Part shown: piece by piece, positions 42,351 through 50,704 of the stretch
Position numbering within the stretch: the stretch's first letter is position 1
How the letters are laid out: each line of letters begins with the position of its first letter
DNA from: Candidatus Villigracilaceae bacterium
Lineage (GTDB): Bacteria > Chloroflexota > Anaerolineae > Anaerolineales > Villigracilaceae
Reading direction: 5' to 3'
Assembly: GCA_026645935.1 (NCBI GenBank)
Contig: JAPKMP010000018.1
Coordinates: forward strand, 26,268 to 90,267
Length of the DNA: 64,000 nucleotides
The notes under the pieces: generated by a model
Seen by the model: only the letters and a program-made list of their open reading frames with translations
Database searches by the model: none
Told to the model about the DNA's origin: nothing
Program-made: the position numbers and the translations under genes

Positions 42351-42356
42351 TAAAAT
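42351..42356 (+). promoter_or_regulatory. -10 box of the 42364 gene, leaderless type
   Basis: TGGTAAAAT ends seven bases before the GTG at 42364. No ribosome site in between. It is the same motif as at 23939 and 25198. Confidence 0.55.
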
Positions 42357-42363
42357 TCCCGGC

Positions 42364-44382
42364 GTGAAAGAAAAAATCCGCCCTCTCCTGCAAAAACCTT
42401 ACGCAACTCCAGCCGCATTTCTTCTGCTCATCCTGCTCGCCTACGGCATCCTGACTCCAGCGCTCGGCTTCTACTGGGACGACCTGCCCTTCGTGTGGTT
42501 TCTAAAATTTTTCGGTCCCGCCGAATTCATCGCAGCCTTCAAACCCTTCCGCCCGTTGTTGGGATATGTCTTCCTCGTGACGACCGCCATCTTTGGGGGG
42601 AATCCAATCGTTTGGCAGATTCTTGGTCTCATAGTCCGCTTCATTCTCTCGCTTCAAGTCTGGTCGCTGCTTCGGAAGGTTTTCCCAACCCGTGAGCGAT
42701 CCGCGCTTTGGGTTGCCCTGCTCTTCACGGTTTATCCTGCTTTCGGTCAACAATGGGTTGCCCTGACCCATGTAAACCAGGAACTCATCCCTCTCATCTT
42801 GCTTCTTTCTTCTTTCATCGTCAGCGTAAATCTTTTACGCAATAACAGCAACTCCAAATCTCTAATCGCCTTCGCCATCTTATTACAAATCTTTGGTCTG
42901 TTCTCCACAGAATACTTCTTCGGTCTCGAAATCCTGCGCTTCTTTTTCATCTTCGCCATCCTCTCCGAATCCATCGCGGATAAAAAAAACCTGCTCAAAA
43001 AATCCATCACAACATGGCTGCCCTATCTCGTCATATGGATCGTCAACGCCGTCTGGACATACTCCTATCACCGCTCGCAAGCCTACAACTCGTATCAGAT
43101 CAGCCTTCCGTCCCTGCTTTCACCACTAGCTCTCATCAACGAATTCATCAACACACTATTCCTCTCGGGCTTTGTATCGTGGCTGAACACCTTCAACATC
43201 TTTGCCGTCATTGATACTTCCACCACCCAAATCATTGCGCTTTGCGTTTTGCTCCTTGCGTTTGTCGTTACCTTTGCAATAACAAGCAACAAGGGACAAG
43301 AAACGAGTTACGAACAAGAATCCGCTCGCCACTCACCACTTTCCACTCCCTACTGGTTCCTTCTCATCGGACTCACCGCCATCTTCGCCGGACGTCTCCC
43401 CTCCTGGGCAGCTGGACTTCCGCTCAAGATCGAGTTCGACTACGACCGCTTCTTCATCTCCATCATGCTGGGAGCCAGCCTTTTCATCGTTGGGCTGGCA
43501 GATTTGATTCTGAAAGAAAGGCGCGCCAAACTTATTATTTTGAGTCTCACCATTGGCATGTCAACGGCATATCAGTTCACAACCGCAAACACCTATCGCC
43601 GCGATTGGGCGAACACGCAGGAATTTTTCTGGCAAATGGCTTGGCGAATACCCGCTTTGAAAGAAGGCACAACAGTTTTGACCTACGAACTGCCGATCCA
43701 ATATCTCTCGGATTATCAACTCATGTCCGCGCTGAATTGGATATACGCGCCAAATTTCGAAGGACGCGAACTGCCTTATGCGCTGGGATATCTCAAAACA
43801 AGGTTCGAGGCGTTCGAAATCAAACCTAACCAGCCTATCGAGATCATATATCGAACGACAACCTTCAGCGGAAACACATCCAATAGCGTGGTCATCTACA
43901 AAGAAGCGGATGGCTGCCTGCGTGTCCTCGACCCGGTCTACAACAACGCCGAGACCGTCCCCGGCGCAAGTTTTTATCTGCTCGAAGCCATCCCGCTCTC
44001 CAACCCCGATTTGATACTCACCGACGCGCCTTCTCCGGAAATGGAAAAAACTTTGTTTGGCGATGAGCCTTCCCATAGCTGGTGCTACGCCTATTCCAAG
44101 GCGGAAATCGCAAGGCAAAACGGAAACTGGGAAGAGGTTACAAAGTTATACAAAGAAGCGCAGAAAGCAGAACTCTCCCCCGCTCTGCCGGTGGAGTACC
44201 TCCCCTTCATCGAAGCCTTCGCTTTGGCCGGCGAGGTGGATACCGCCATCAAGTTAACTGAGCGGACAATCAAGGGTCAGCCCACGTTATGCCCAGCACT
44301 GAATACATTATTGAATCGAGTTTCGGGGGAAGTGGATTTTTCGCAAGCAGAACGCCTGCTGCAAAAAGAATGTCAGCCGTAA
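42364..44382 (+). CDS. Large membrane glycosyltransferase-like protein
   Basis: 672 residues starting with GTG. About 11-12 membrane segments (about 15-430) and a soluble C-terminal part (about 430-672) with helical repeats. Early acidic residues (FYWDDLPFVWF) fit lipid-linked-sugar glycosyltransferases. No close family recognised. The C-terminal part may contain TPR-like helices (SKAEIARQNGNWEEVTKLYKEA). The start is leaderless. Confidence 0.8.
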   Translation: MKEKIRPLLQKPYATPAAFLLLILLAYGILTPALGFYWDDLPFVWFLKFFGPAEFIAAFKPFRPLLGYVFLVTTAIFGGNPIVWQILGLIVRFILSLQVWSLLRKVFPTRERSALWVALLFTVYPAFGQQWVALTHVNQELIPLILLLSSFIVSVNLLRNNSNSKSLIAFAILLQIFGLFSTEYFFGLEILRFFFIFAILSESIADKKNLLKKSITTWLPYLVIWIVNAVWTYSYHRSQAYNSYQISLPSLLSPLALINEFINTLFLSGFVSWLNTFNIFAVIDTSTTQIIALCVLLLAFVVTFAITSNKGQETSYEQESARHSPLSTPYWFLLIGLTAIFAGRLPSWAAGLPLKIEFDYDRFFISIMLGASLFIVGLADLILKERRAKLIILSLTIGMSTAYQFTTANTYRRDWANTQEFFWQMAWRIPALKEGTTVLTYELPIQYLSDYQLMSALNWIYAPNFEGRELPYALGYLKTRFEAFEIKPNQPIEIIYRTTTFSGNTSNSVVIYKEADGCLRVLDPVYNNAETVPGASFYLLEAIPLSNPDLILTDAPSPEMEKTLFGDEPSHSWCYAYSKAEIARQNGNWEEVTKLYKEAQKAELSPALPVEYLPFIEAFALAGEVDTAIKLTERTIKGQPTLCPALNTLLNRVSGEVDFSQAERLLQKECQP

Positions 44383-44384
44383 TG

Positions 44385-44452
44385 TAGGACGGGCTTTCAG
44401 CCCGCTAAATCAAGAAATTCATCGAAGTGTCAGGCTGCAAACCTGACCTATA
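44385..44452. repeat. Short hairpin repeats
   Basis: GGGCT-TTC-AGCCC and CAGG-CTGCAAA-CCTG hairpins between converging genes. They may serve as a weak terminator; otherwise nothing is seen. Confidence 0.5.
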
Positions 44453-45080
44453 GCCCGTGCTGTATGGCAATCACTGCTGCCTGCGTTCTATCGGATACGC
44501 TCAATTTCTCCAAAATCGCGCTGACATGATTCCGCACCGTCCCTTCGGAGAGATGAAGAGTCCCGGCGATGTCAGTGTTGGTCATGCCTTTGGCGAGCAG
44601 GCGTAACACGTCGAGTTCGCGCTCGGTAAGTTTATCGGTCAAAATCGAAGCGGGTTGGGTTTGGTTGCTGGCGACCTGATTAAGTAACTTGCCCGCCACT
44701 GCCGGGTCGACGAAGGACTTCCCTTCCACAGTGCCGCGGATGGCTTCCATGATCTTCTGGCGCGGCGTATCTTTGAGCAAATACCCCGACGCCCCAGCGC
44801 GGATCGCGTCGAAGACCCATTCGTCTTCGTCGTAGGTGGTCAGCACAAGGATTTTGATATCCGGATATTTTTTACGGATTTCTCGCGTGGCTTCGATCCC
44901 GTTCATGCCCGGCATTTTCAAATCCATAAGGATGAGATCGGGGGATTTTTTTGCGACGAGTTCAAGCGCCTCCTGCCCGTCCTGGGCAGAGCCGACAACC
45001 TGGAAATCCTTCTCCAACGTGAGAAGCATTTCCAATCCATCGCGTATCACGGCCTGGTCGTCACAAAGCAGAATTTTCAT
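44448..45080 (-). CDS. NarL/FixJ-type response regulator
   Basis: 210 residues from the ATG at 45080 (a GTG two codons further up is possible). Receiver domain (1-120): CDDQ acidic pair, phospho-acceptor in LILMDLKMPGMNG, then LTTYDEDEWVFDAIRAGASGYLLKD. LuxR-type helix-turn-helix (145-205): LTERELDVLRLLAKGMTNTDIAGTLHLSEGTVRNHVSAILEKL. It stands 108 bases downstream of its likely partner kinase; a dispersed repeat lies between. Confidence 0.95.
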   Translation of the reverse strand: MKILLCDDQAVIRDGLEMLLTLEKDFQVVGSAQDGQEALELVAKKSPDLILMDLKMPGMNGIEATREIRKKYPDIKILVLTTYDEDEWVFDAIRAGASGYLLKDTPRQKIMEAIRGTVEGKSFVDPAVAGKLLNQVASNQTQPASILTDKLTERELDVLRLLAKGMTNTDIAGTLHLSEGTVRNHVSAILEKLSVSDRTQAAVIAIQHGL

Positions 45081-45087
45081 AAGCACC

Positions 45088-45187
45088 TTGATTGTCGTTG
45101 CGAGGGCAATGGTCTATGCCCGAAGCAAACTCCCGGAACAGAGGAGATTGCTTCATCGTCGCTTCGCTCCTCCTCGCAATGGCATGA
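45088..45187. repeat. Dispersed palindromic repeat (TCGTTGCGAG type)
   Basis: Starts TTGTCGTTGCGAGGGCAAT and ends CTCCTCGCAATGGCATGAT, with inner inverted arms around AAACTCCCGG. It is the reverse orientation of the copy at 10977-11070 and matches the in-gene copy at 3018-3102. Confidence 0.75.
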
Positions 45188-45188
45188 T

Positions 45189-46496
45189 CTATATCGTCAA
45201 CACGACCCTCGTCCCTTTCCCTTTATCGCTTTCCACTTTCAAGATTCCGCCTGCCAGCTCCGCGCGCTCGCGCATCCCGACCAGCCCGAAATGACCGCTG
45301 GATTCTCTCGATTTCATATCGAAGCCGACACCGTCATCCTCCACTATCAGCGTAGTCCGCCCGTTATTGAAAAGACGAATGCCAAACTTTTTGGCGCGCG
45401 AATGCTTGGTCAGGTTTTCGATGGATTCCTGCGTGACGCGCAGGATGGTCTGCTCCACATCTGGGCTGAGGGAAGGCATGGGGTCCTGCAGATCCAGTTC
45501 GAGGTCCAGGCTGAAGCGGGAGGCGGCTGATTCAGCCGCTTTTTTGACGGCGAGTCTCAAGCCCATATCAACCAGATCCGATGAACGTAAAGCCTTCAAT
45601 GCGCGGCGGGTTTCATCCACTCCCTTGCGGGTCGCTTCGAGGGATTTATCGATCAATGCGCGGGTCTCGTTGACATCGATATCGAAATACGCTTTTGCGG
45701 TTTCGAGCGAGACGGAGATTGCGGTGAGCGAATGGGCGAGAGTATCGTGAAGTTCGCGCGCGAGGCGGTTACGCTCGCGACTCACAGTCAACTGTTCAAG
45801 GGTGGAGGCGTAATGCGTCAGGTTGGCGTTCGCTTTGCGCAGGGATTCGCGCTGTTCGCGCAGGCGCGAGACAAGGGCGCTGATGAAGTAACCGACGGCG
45901 ATAAAACTGATGGTGCGGATGATGGCAATGAATAAGAAAACTGAAATGTTGCGATTCTCGAAAGGGTTTGCCGCGATCAAGCCGAGTTCGAACGTAGTGG
46001 CGGTTAGGCTGAAGAAGACGACATGCACAAATCGATATTTCCAGGCCGTCAGGGCAAGCGCGACGAAAAGCACAGGCAGTTGACGCAATGCCATTCCCTC
46101 CGCATTTGCAAGCGGACCCGGCGGAAAGCGCGGGACGATCAAGGCGCTGATCAGGATGGGCGCGGCAGAGATCACCACAAGCATGATGGGATAAAAAGTC
46201 TCGCCCCATTGTTCCTGTATCCAATCCCAATACGTGATCGCAAGGAACAGGAGAGCCGTCATTCCGTTCAACGAATAGAAAAGATAGACAGGGAAAAGGT
46301 TGATGCGCAAAGGCAGGCCGGGGTTGGGCGCATTCGATCCCTGGAGTTGGGGCTGGATGCGCGCGGTATCGCCAAGAACTCGCTGGACTTGCGGCGTGTA
46401 CAGCGCAAGGTCCATCAACGCCATTCCCAGCAGGAAGCCGAGCCAGATCCAGGCGGCGATGCGAAGGACGCGAGAGGAATCTTCGGATGCGCGCAT
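45189..46496 (-). CDS. Sensor histidine kinase (HisKA_3/DesK-like)
   Basis: 435 residues. Several membrane segments at 1-205 form the sensor, with no large outer domain. The dimer/phospho-acceptor helix is RELHDTLAHSLTAISVSLETA (His in HDT) and the ATPase part ends VEDDGVGFDM ... GLVGMRERAELAGG. The response regulator at 44448 is the probable partner. The input signal is unknown; kinases of this build often sense membrane or envelope state. Confidence 0.93.
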   Translation of the reverse strand: MRASEDSSRVLRIAAWIWLGFLLGMALMDLALYTPQVQRVLGDTARIQPQLQGSNAPNPGLPLRINLFPVYLFYSLNGMTALLFLAITYWDWIQEQWGETFYPIMLVVISAAPILISALIVPRFPPGPLANAEGMALRQLPVLFVALALTAWKYRFVHVVFFSLTATTFELGLIAANPFENRNISVFLFIAIIRTISFIAVGYFISALVSRLREQRESLRKANANLTHYASTLEQLTVSRERNRLARELHDTLAHSLTAISVSLETAKAYFDIDVNETRALIDKSLEATRKGVDETRRALKALRSSDLVDMGLRLAVKKAAESAASRFSLDLELDLQDPMPSLSPDVEQTILRVTQESIENLTKHSRAKKFGIRLFNNGRTTLIVEDDGVGFDMKSRESSGHFGLVGMRERAELAGGILKVESDKGKGTRVVLTI

Positions 46497-46809
46497 GTCC
46501 TCATCTTATCACGAAGGGAAAGGCGGAGGGCATGACCAGGGTCATGCCCTCCGCCTTCGTGTCATGACTCCAGTCATGGGTCGGCGTTGGAAGTCGTGAC
46601 AAGGCGCACTCTCGTGTTTTTTAGGAGATATGTAGACTTGAGGATGGAAGCCGTGGTGCATGAAACTTAAAGAGAATTTCGGAAAGCGAAAATAATTTGG
46701 AATTACTTCGCAAACCGGATGTGGACGTTCAATAACAATTGACCGCAAAGAGCGCAATGAAAGAATCGCCTTTCTTGGCGAACCCAGCGGTTCGAAAAGG
46801 AGTCTTTCA
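46497..46809. other. Divergent intergenic region with a long hairpin
   Basis: A 313-base gap between the kinase gene and the glycosyltransferase gene. It holds a perfect 17-bp inverted repeat (46520-46536 with 46541-46557, arms AAGGCGGAGGGCATGAC), then CATGACT-CC-AGTCATG (46563-46578). No T-tract follows, so not a terminator. The rest shows no gene. AAAAGGAG precedes the next start. Confidence 0.6.
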
Positions 46810-48972
46810 ATGACAACAGAAACTTTACCCCCACAGGTTCGATCATCCCTGCTTGGCAAAAAGATATTCTCCGGTGTCAGCCTTGGTGCGCTTATCATCG
46901 CGCTGATCATGTCTGCGGCATTCGCGCTGCACATGTATAACATCGACGCCATCGGCAATGCGAATGAATATTACACCGCCGCGGTAGAGTCGATGCTCAA
47001 ATCGTGGAGCAACTTCTTCTTCGTGGCGGCGGAACCCGGCGGCTCGGTCACTGTCGATAAACCACCGCTGGGTCTATGGATCGAAGCGGTCTTCGCCTAT
47101 TTCCTCGGCGTGAGCGGATTCAGCGTCTCATTGCCCAATATCCTCGCAGGCGTGTTCGGCATCCCTGTGCTGTACGGCATGGTCAAAAAATACATGGGTG
47201 AACTGGCGGGCGTCACAGCCGCATTTGTCATGGCGATCACACCGGTCTTCGTCGCCACCAACCGCAACAACACTATGGATGGCATGTTGGTCTTCACGCT
47301 CCTGCTTGCAGCGTGGGCGTTCATCAAAGCCGCCGAAAGCGGCAAAGCGCGCTGGTTGATGCTTGGCGCTTTCATCGTCGGGCTTGGTTTCAACATCAAA
47401 ATGCTGCAAGCTTTTCTTCCATTACCGGCATTTTATGCACTGTACTTCCTTGGGTCGAAAGAAGGCTGGCTGAAAAAGATTATCAACCTTGCCATAGCCA
47501 CCATCCTGCTCGTCGTTGTGTCACTTTCTTGGGCGGTCATTGTGGATTTGGTCCCCGCCGAGAATCGCCCCTATATCGGCTCCAGCGATGACAACACGGT
47601 GATGGGATTGATCTTCGGACATAACGGAATTTCGCGGCTGGATAACCAACGCGATAACAACGCGCCTCCCTCCGGTGCTCAACCTGGTCAATCTCCTAAT
47701 GATGGGAATCAGCCTCAGCAGAATCCCGGCCAAGGACAAGGGCAGTTCCAGGGACCACCTCCCGCCGCGCTTGAAGCGTGTTCAGGGCAAACTTACGGTT
47801 CATCTTGTTTTTTTACTCAACCAAACGGAATTACCATCAACGGCTCATGTATCACGCCGCCAAATCAATCCTCGTTAGCCTGCGCCCCGCAGGGAATGAT
47901 TCCCGGTCAGGCACCGAATGCCCAGCCAACCGGCGCTCCTTATGGCAGACTCGACGGCCAAAACGGAGGTACACCCTTCAGCAACGAAACGGGTTCCCCC
48001 GGCGTGCTCCGCTTCTTCACTGCTCCGCTTTCCAAGCAGATGTCATGGTTGCTGCCCTTCGCGCTGATCAGTGTCTTGCTGGCTGTATTTGCCTCCAAAA
48101 TACGATTGCCTGTCGAGTCTGGTGCTCACAAAGCGTTGATTCTCTGGGGAGGCTGGCTGTTGACCTGTGTAGTCTTCTTTAGCATGGTCTCTGGAATTTT
48201 CCACGCCTACTATGCCATCATGCTCGCTCCGGCTTTGGGCGCGATGGTCGGCATCGGCTTCTGTCAGTTTTACAAATGGGGCAGGAAGTCAGCCTGGGCG
48301 GCGATCGGTTTGATCCTTGCTGTGGTAGTCACGCTTGGCTTTCAAATCTTCGCCACGACGCAATATAAAGAATTCTCGCCATGGATGCTCGGGACGGGAA
48401 TCCTGCTTGGTTTTGGAATCCTGCTCCTATACGTTTCGAGGCGGGCGGCGTATGCCGTCATCCTGAGCGCGGCAATGATCATCCCCTCATACTGGAGCAT
48501 CATGACCGTCACCAACGGTTCAAACAACAACCTTCCCACCGCTTATGACGGGCGAATTGATGGGCAGGGTAACTTCCTCACTTCGCCTGCTCAAAATGGA
48601 GGGAATCGCAGCGGCAGACCCGTTAACTCTAAGTTGGTGGAATTTTTGCAAGCCAACACACAAGAGGTCGAATATCTGGTTGCGGTGCCTTCCTCCCAAC
48701 AGGGTTCGAATTTAGTGCTTGCAACAGGACGGCCTGTACTTTACATGGGCGGCTTCGCCGGTCAGGATGAAGTGGTAACTGTCGATGATCTGAAAGAAAT
48801 GGCTGCCAGCGGTGAACTGCGCTACATCATTTATGGCGGCGATCGGGGCGATAAACAAGACATTGCCAATTGGATTGGTTCATCATGTACAGCAGTGGAA
48901 GGGATTTCCCTCGCCCAAACCGGACCCGCAGGACCAAGCGGGCAGCAGATGAAATTGTACGATTGCAAATAG
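46810..48972 (+). CDS. PMT/YkcB-like glycosyltransferase with a Cys-containing Gln/Pro-rich loop
   Basis: 720 residues. The N-terminal GT39-like domain (20-260) shows YYTAAVESMLKSW, the acidic pair VDKPPLGLW, RNNTMDGMLVF and NIKMLQAFLPLPA, as in YkcB-type proteins. A loop at about 283-395 is rich in Gln, Pro, Gly and Asn and contains a small domain with four cysteines (CSGQTYGSSC and SCITPPNQSSLAC). More membrane segments follow (about 400-570) and a soluble C-terminal part (575-720). RBS AAAAGGAGTC precedes the ATG. Probably sugar transfer from a polyprenyl phosphate outside. Confidence 0.85.
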   Translation: MTTETLPPQVRSSLLGKKIFSGVSLGALIIALIMSAAFALHMYNIDAIGNANEYYTAAVESMLKSWSNFFFVAAEPGGSVTVDKPPLGLWIEAVFAYFLGVSGFSVSLPNILAGVFGIPVLYGMVKKYMGELAGVTAAFVMAITPVFVATNRNNTMDGMLVFTLLLAAWAFIKAAESGKARWLMLGAFIVGLGFNIKMLQAFLPLPAFYALYFLGSKEGWLKKIINLAIATILLVVVSLSWAVIVDLVPAENRPYIGSSDDNTVMGLIFGHNGISRLDNQRDNNAPPSGAQPGQSPNDGNQPQQNPGQGQGQFQGPPPAALEACSGQTYGSSCFFTQPNGITINGSCITPPNQSSLACAPQGMIPGQAPNAQPTGAPYGRLDGQNGGTPFSNETGSPGVLRFFTAPLSKQMSWLLPFALISVLLAVFASKIRLPVESGAHKALILWGGWLLTCVVFFSMVSGIFHAYYAIMLAPALGAMVGIGFCQFYKWGRKSAWAAIGLILAVVVTLGFQIFATTQYKEFSPWMLGTGILLGFGILLLYVSRRAAYAVILSAAMIIPSYWSIMTVTNGSNNNLPTAYDGRIDGQGNFLTSPAQNGGNRSGRPVNSKLVEFLQANTQEVEYLVAVPSSQQGSNLVLATGRPVLYMGGFAGQDEVVTVDDLKEMAASGELRYIIYGGDRGDKQDIANWIGSSCTAVEGISLAQTGPAGPSGQQMKLYDCK

Positions 48973-48974
48973 GG

Positions 48975-49013
48975 AAAAGGTTTCCGAAGCGCACTAACTT
49001 CGGAAGCCTTTTT
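48975..49013. terminator. Bidirectional terminator
   Basis: AAAAGGTTTCCGAAG pairs with CTTCGGAAGCCTTTTT, with one mismatch. It lies between the converging glycosyltransferase and MFS transporter genes. Confidence 0.8.
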
Positions 49014-49120
49014 AATTTTGTTACGCCATTATCTGTTCAGGAACGCTTCGCATATCTGGAATCATCATTATGATGGCGGCATATCAATCTGTTCCCAAAT
49101 ACACGTTTGATTACAAAGCG

Positions 49121-50605
49121 TCAATCCGCGCTCACAGGTGATGGAGATTCCTCAGAAGTAACCTTCTCGTCCAATTCAACTTTGGGAGCGAAGAAGACAC
49201 TCACCAATGCAAGCGCGGCGGTGATGAATGCAATCACAAAGACGGCTGAAATCGCATCTGCCAGCGCAAGACGCGCACTTTCATTGACGACCAATCCAGC
49301 GGCAGGCGTTGGTTCCAGTAATTGTGATACCAATTCCGGGTCCAGGTTGGAAGCGGCAAGATTTGCCGACAGACGGGCGGTCAGCACCGCTCCCATCACA
49401 CTCACACCCAAAGTCCCGCCCATCGAACGGCTGAATTGCATTGTGGATGTTGCTGTCCCGAGATAACGCCGATATACCATTGTCTGCACGGCAATCAAAA
49501 AAGATGGGATCGAAAATCCCATACCGATGCCCATCAACGTCACGAAGATCATCATGGAAATTTGATCCGTCCCGGCATCAATTTGCGACATAAAAAACGA
49601 CCCAATCACAAGGAGAAAAGTCCCGATGATCGCAAGCCTGCGATACCCAACTTTCAACAGAATGCGCGTGCCAATGATGCTGGATGCCACCCAGCCAAGC
49701 AGCATGGGCGAGATGGTGATCCCCGCTTGAGTGGCGCTGGTACCCAACACCGATTGCACGAACAACGGAATGAAGGAGATGCTCCCGAACAATGCCCAAC
49801 CGGAAAATATTCCATGGACGATGGCTGTGGAGAATAATTTTCCCCGAAATAATTCCAATGGGAGAATCGGGTCTGCTGCGCGAGATTCAACCCAAAACAA
49901 CGCGATGAACAAAATTACCGATACGCCGATCATCGCCCATTTATCGAACAGGCCGGAGTCGTCCAGTAACGCGAGCAATAAGGTGACGATTGCGGTCATC
50001 AGCAGGACCGCGCCTGCATAATCGACCGACGGTTTTTCAGCGCCGATGATCACATCGCGCCAGGCATAGGCGACCAATCCCGCAGCCATTAATCCGGGGA
50101 TGATGTTGATGTAAAAAACCCAGCGCCAGGAAAGTGAATCGACGAGAAAACCGCCCAACAAGGGACCCAGGATCGAAGAGACGCCCCACACGCCGGAAAA
50201 GAATCCCTGCATTTTGGTGCGTTGTTGGAGAGAGAACATCTCGCCGATCAAAATGAACGCGAGGGGCATGATTCCCCCCGCACCTACGCCTTGAAGTCCG
50301 CGTGCCAAAATAAGCTGTGTCATCGAGTTGGCTTGTCCGCACAGGACCGAGCCAATGAGGAACAAAACCATTGCGAAGATATATAACCTGCGGCGGCCGT
50401 AAAGGTCGGAAAGTTTTCCGTACAAGGGTACTGTGGTCGTGGAGGCGAGCATGTACGCTGAAAACACCCACGAAAAATGGCTCAATCCGCCCAACTCGCC
50501 GACGATGGTCGGTGTGGCGGTTGCTACAACCGTCGATTCCATCGAAGCAAGGAAGAGGCTGAGCATGATTCCGATCGTTACTAAAATGATTCGACTGCGA
50601 GACAT
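49121..50605 (-). CDS. MFS drug transporter, DHA2 family (14 TM)
   Basis: 494 residues with about 14 membrane segments. The family is shown by SMESTVVATATPTIVGELGG (motif D1-like), PLYGKLSDLYGRRRLYI (motif A), ILARGLQGVGAGGIMPLAFILIGEM (motif B/C) and WRWVFYINIIPG. Such proteins export drugs or natural products by proton antiport. RBS AAAGGT precedes the ATG. No regulator is adjacent. Confidence 0.93.
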   Translation of the reverse strand: MSRSRIILVTIGIMLSLFLASMESTVVATATPTIVGELGGLSHFSWVFSAYMLASTTTVPLYGKLSDLYGRRRLYIFAMVLFLIGSVLCGQANSMTQLILARGLQGVGAGGIMPLAFILIGEMFSLQQRTKMQGFFSGVWGVSSILGPLLGGFLVDSLSWRWVFYINIIPGLMAAGLVAYAWRDVIIGAEKPSVDYAGAVLLMTAIVTLLLALLDDSGLFDKWAMIGVSVILFIALFWVESRAADPILPLELFRGKLFSTAIVHGIFSGWALFGSISFIPLFVQSVLGTSATQAGITISPMLLGWVASSIIGTRILLKVGYRRLAIIGTFLLVIGSFFMSQIDAGTDQISMMIFVTLMGIGMGFSIPSFLIAVQTMVYRRYLGTATSTMQFSRSMGGTLGVSVMGAVLTARLSANLAASNLDPELVSQLLEPTPAAGLVVNESARLALADAISAVFVIAFITAALALVSVFFAPKVELDEKVTSEESPSPVSAD

Positions 50606-50659
50606 GATTACCTTTCAGAAATGGTGATGACCTATCGGGCGGAAATCATACTTCAAATC

Positions 50660-50684
50660 AAAAAGACCGGTTCTGACACCGGTC
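50660..50684 (-). terminator. Terminator of the 50705-53266 gene
   Basis: On the minus strand GACCGGT pairs with ACCGGTC, followed by TTTTTGATTTG. Confidence 0.75.
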
Positions 50685-50704
50685 ATTGTAAGATTAATAT
50701 CCAC

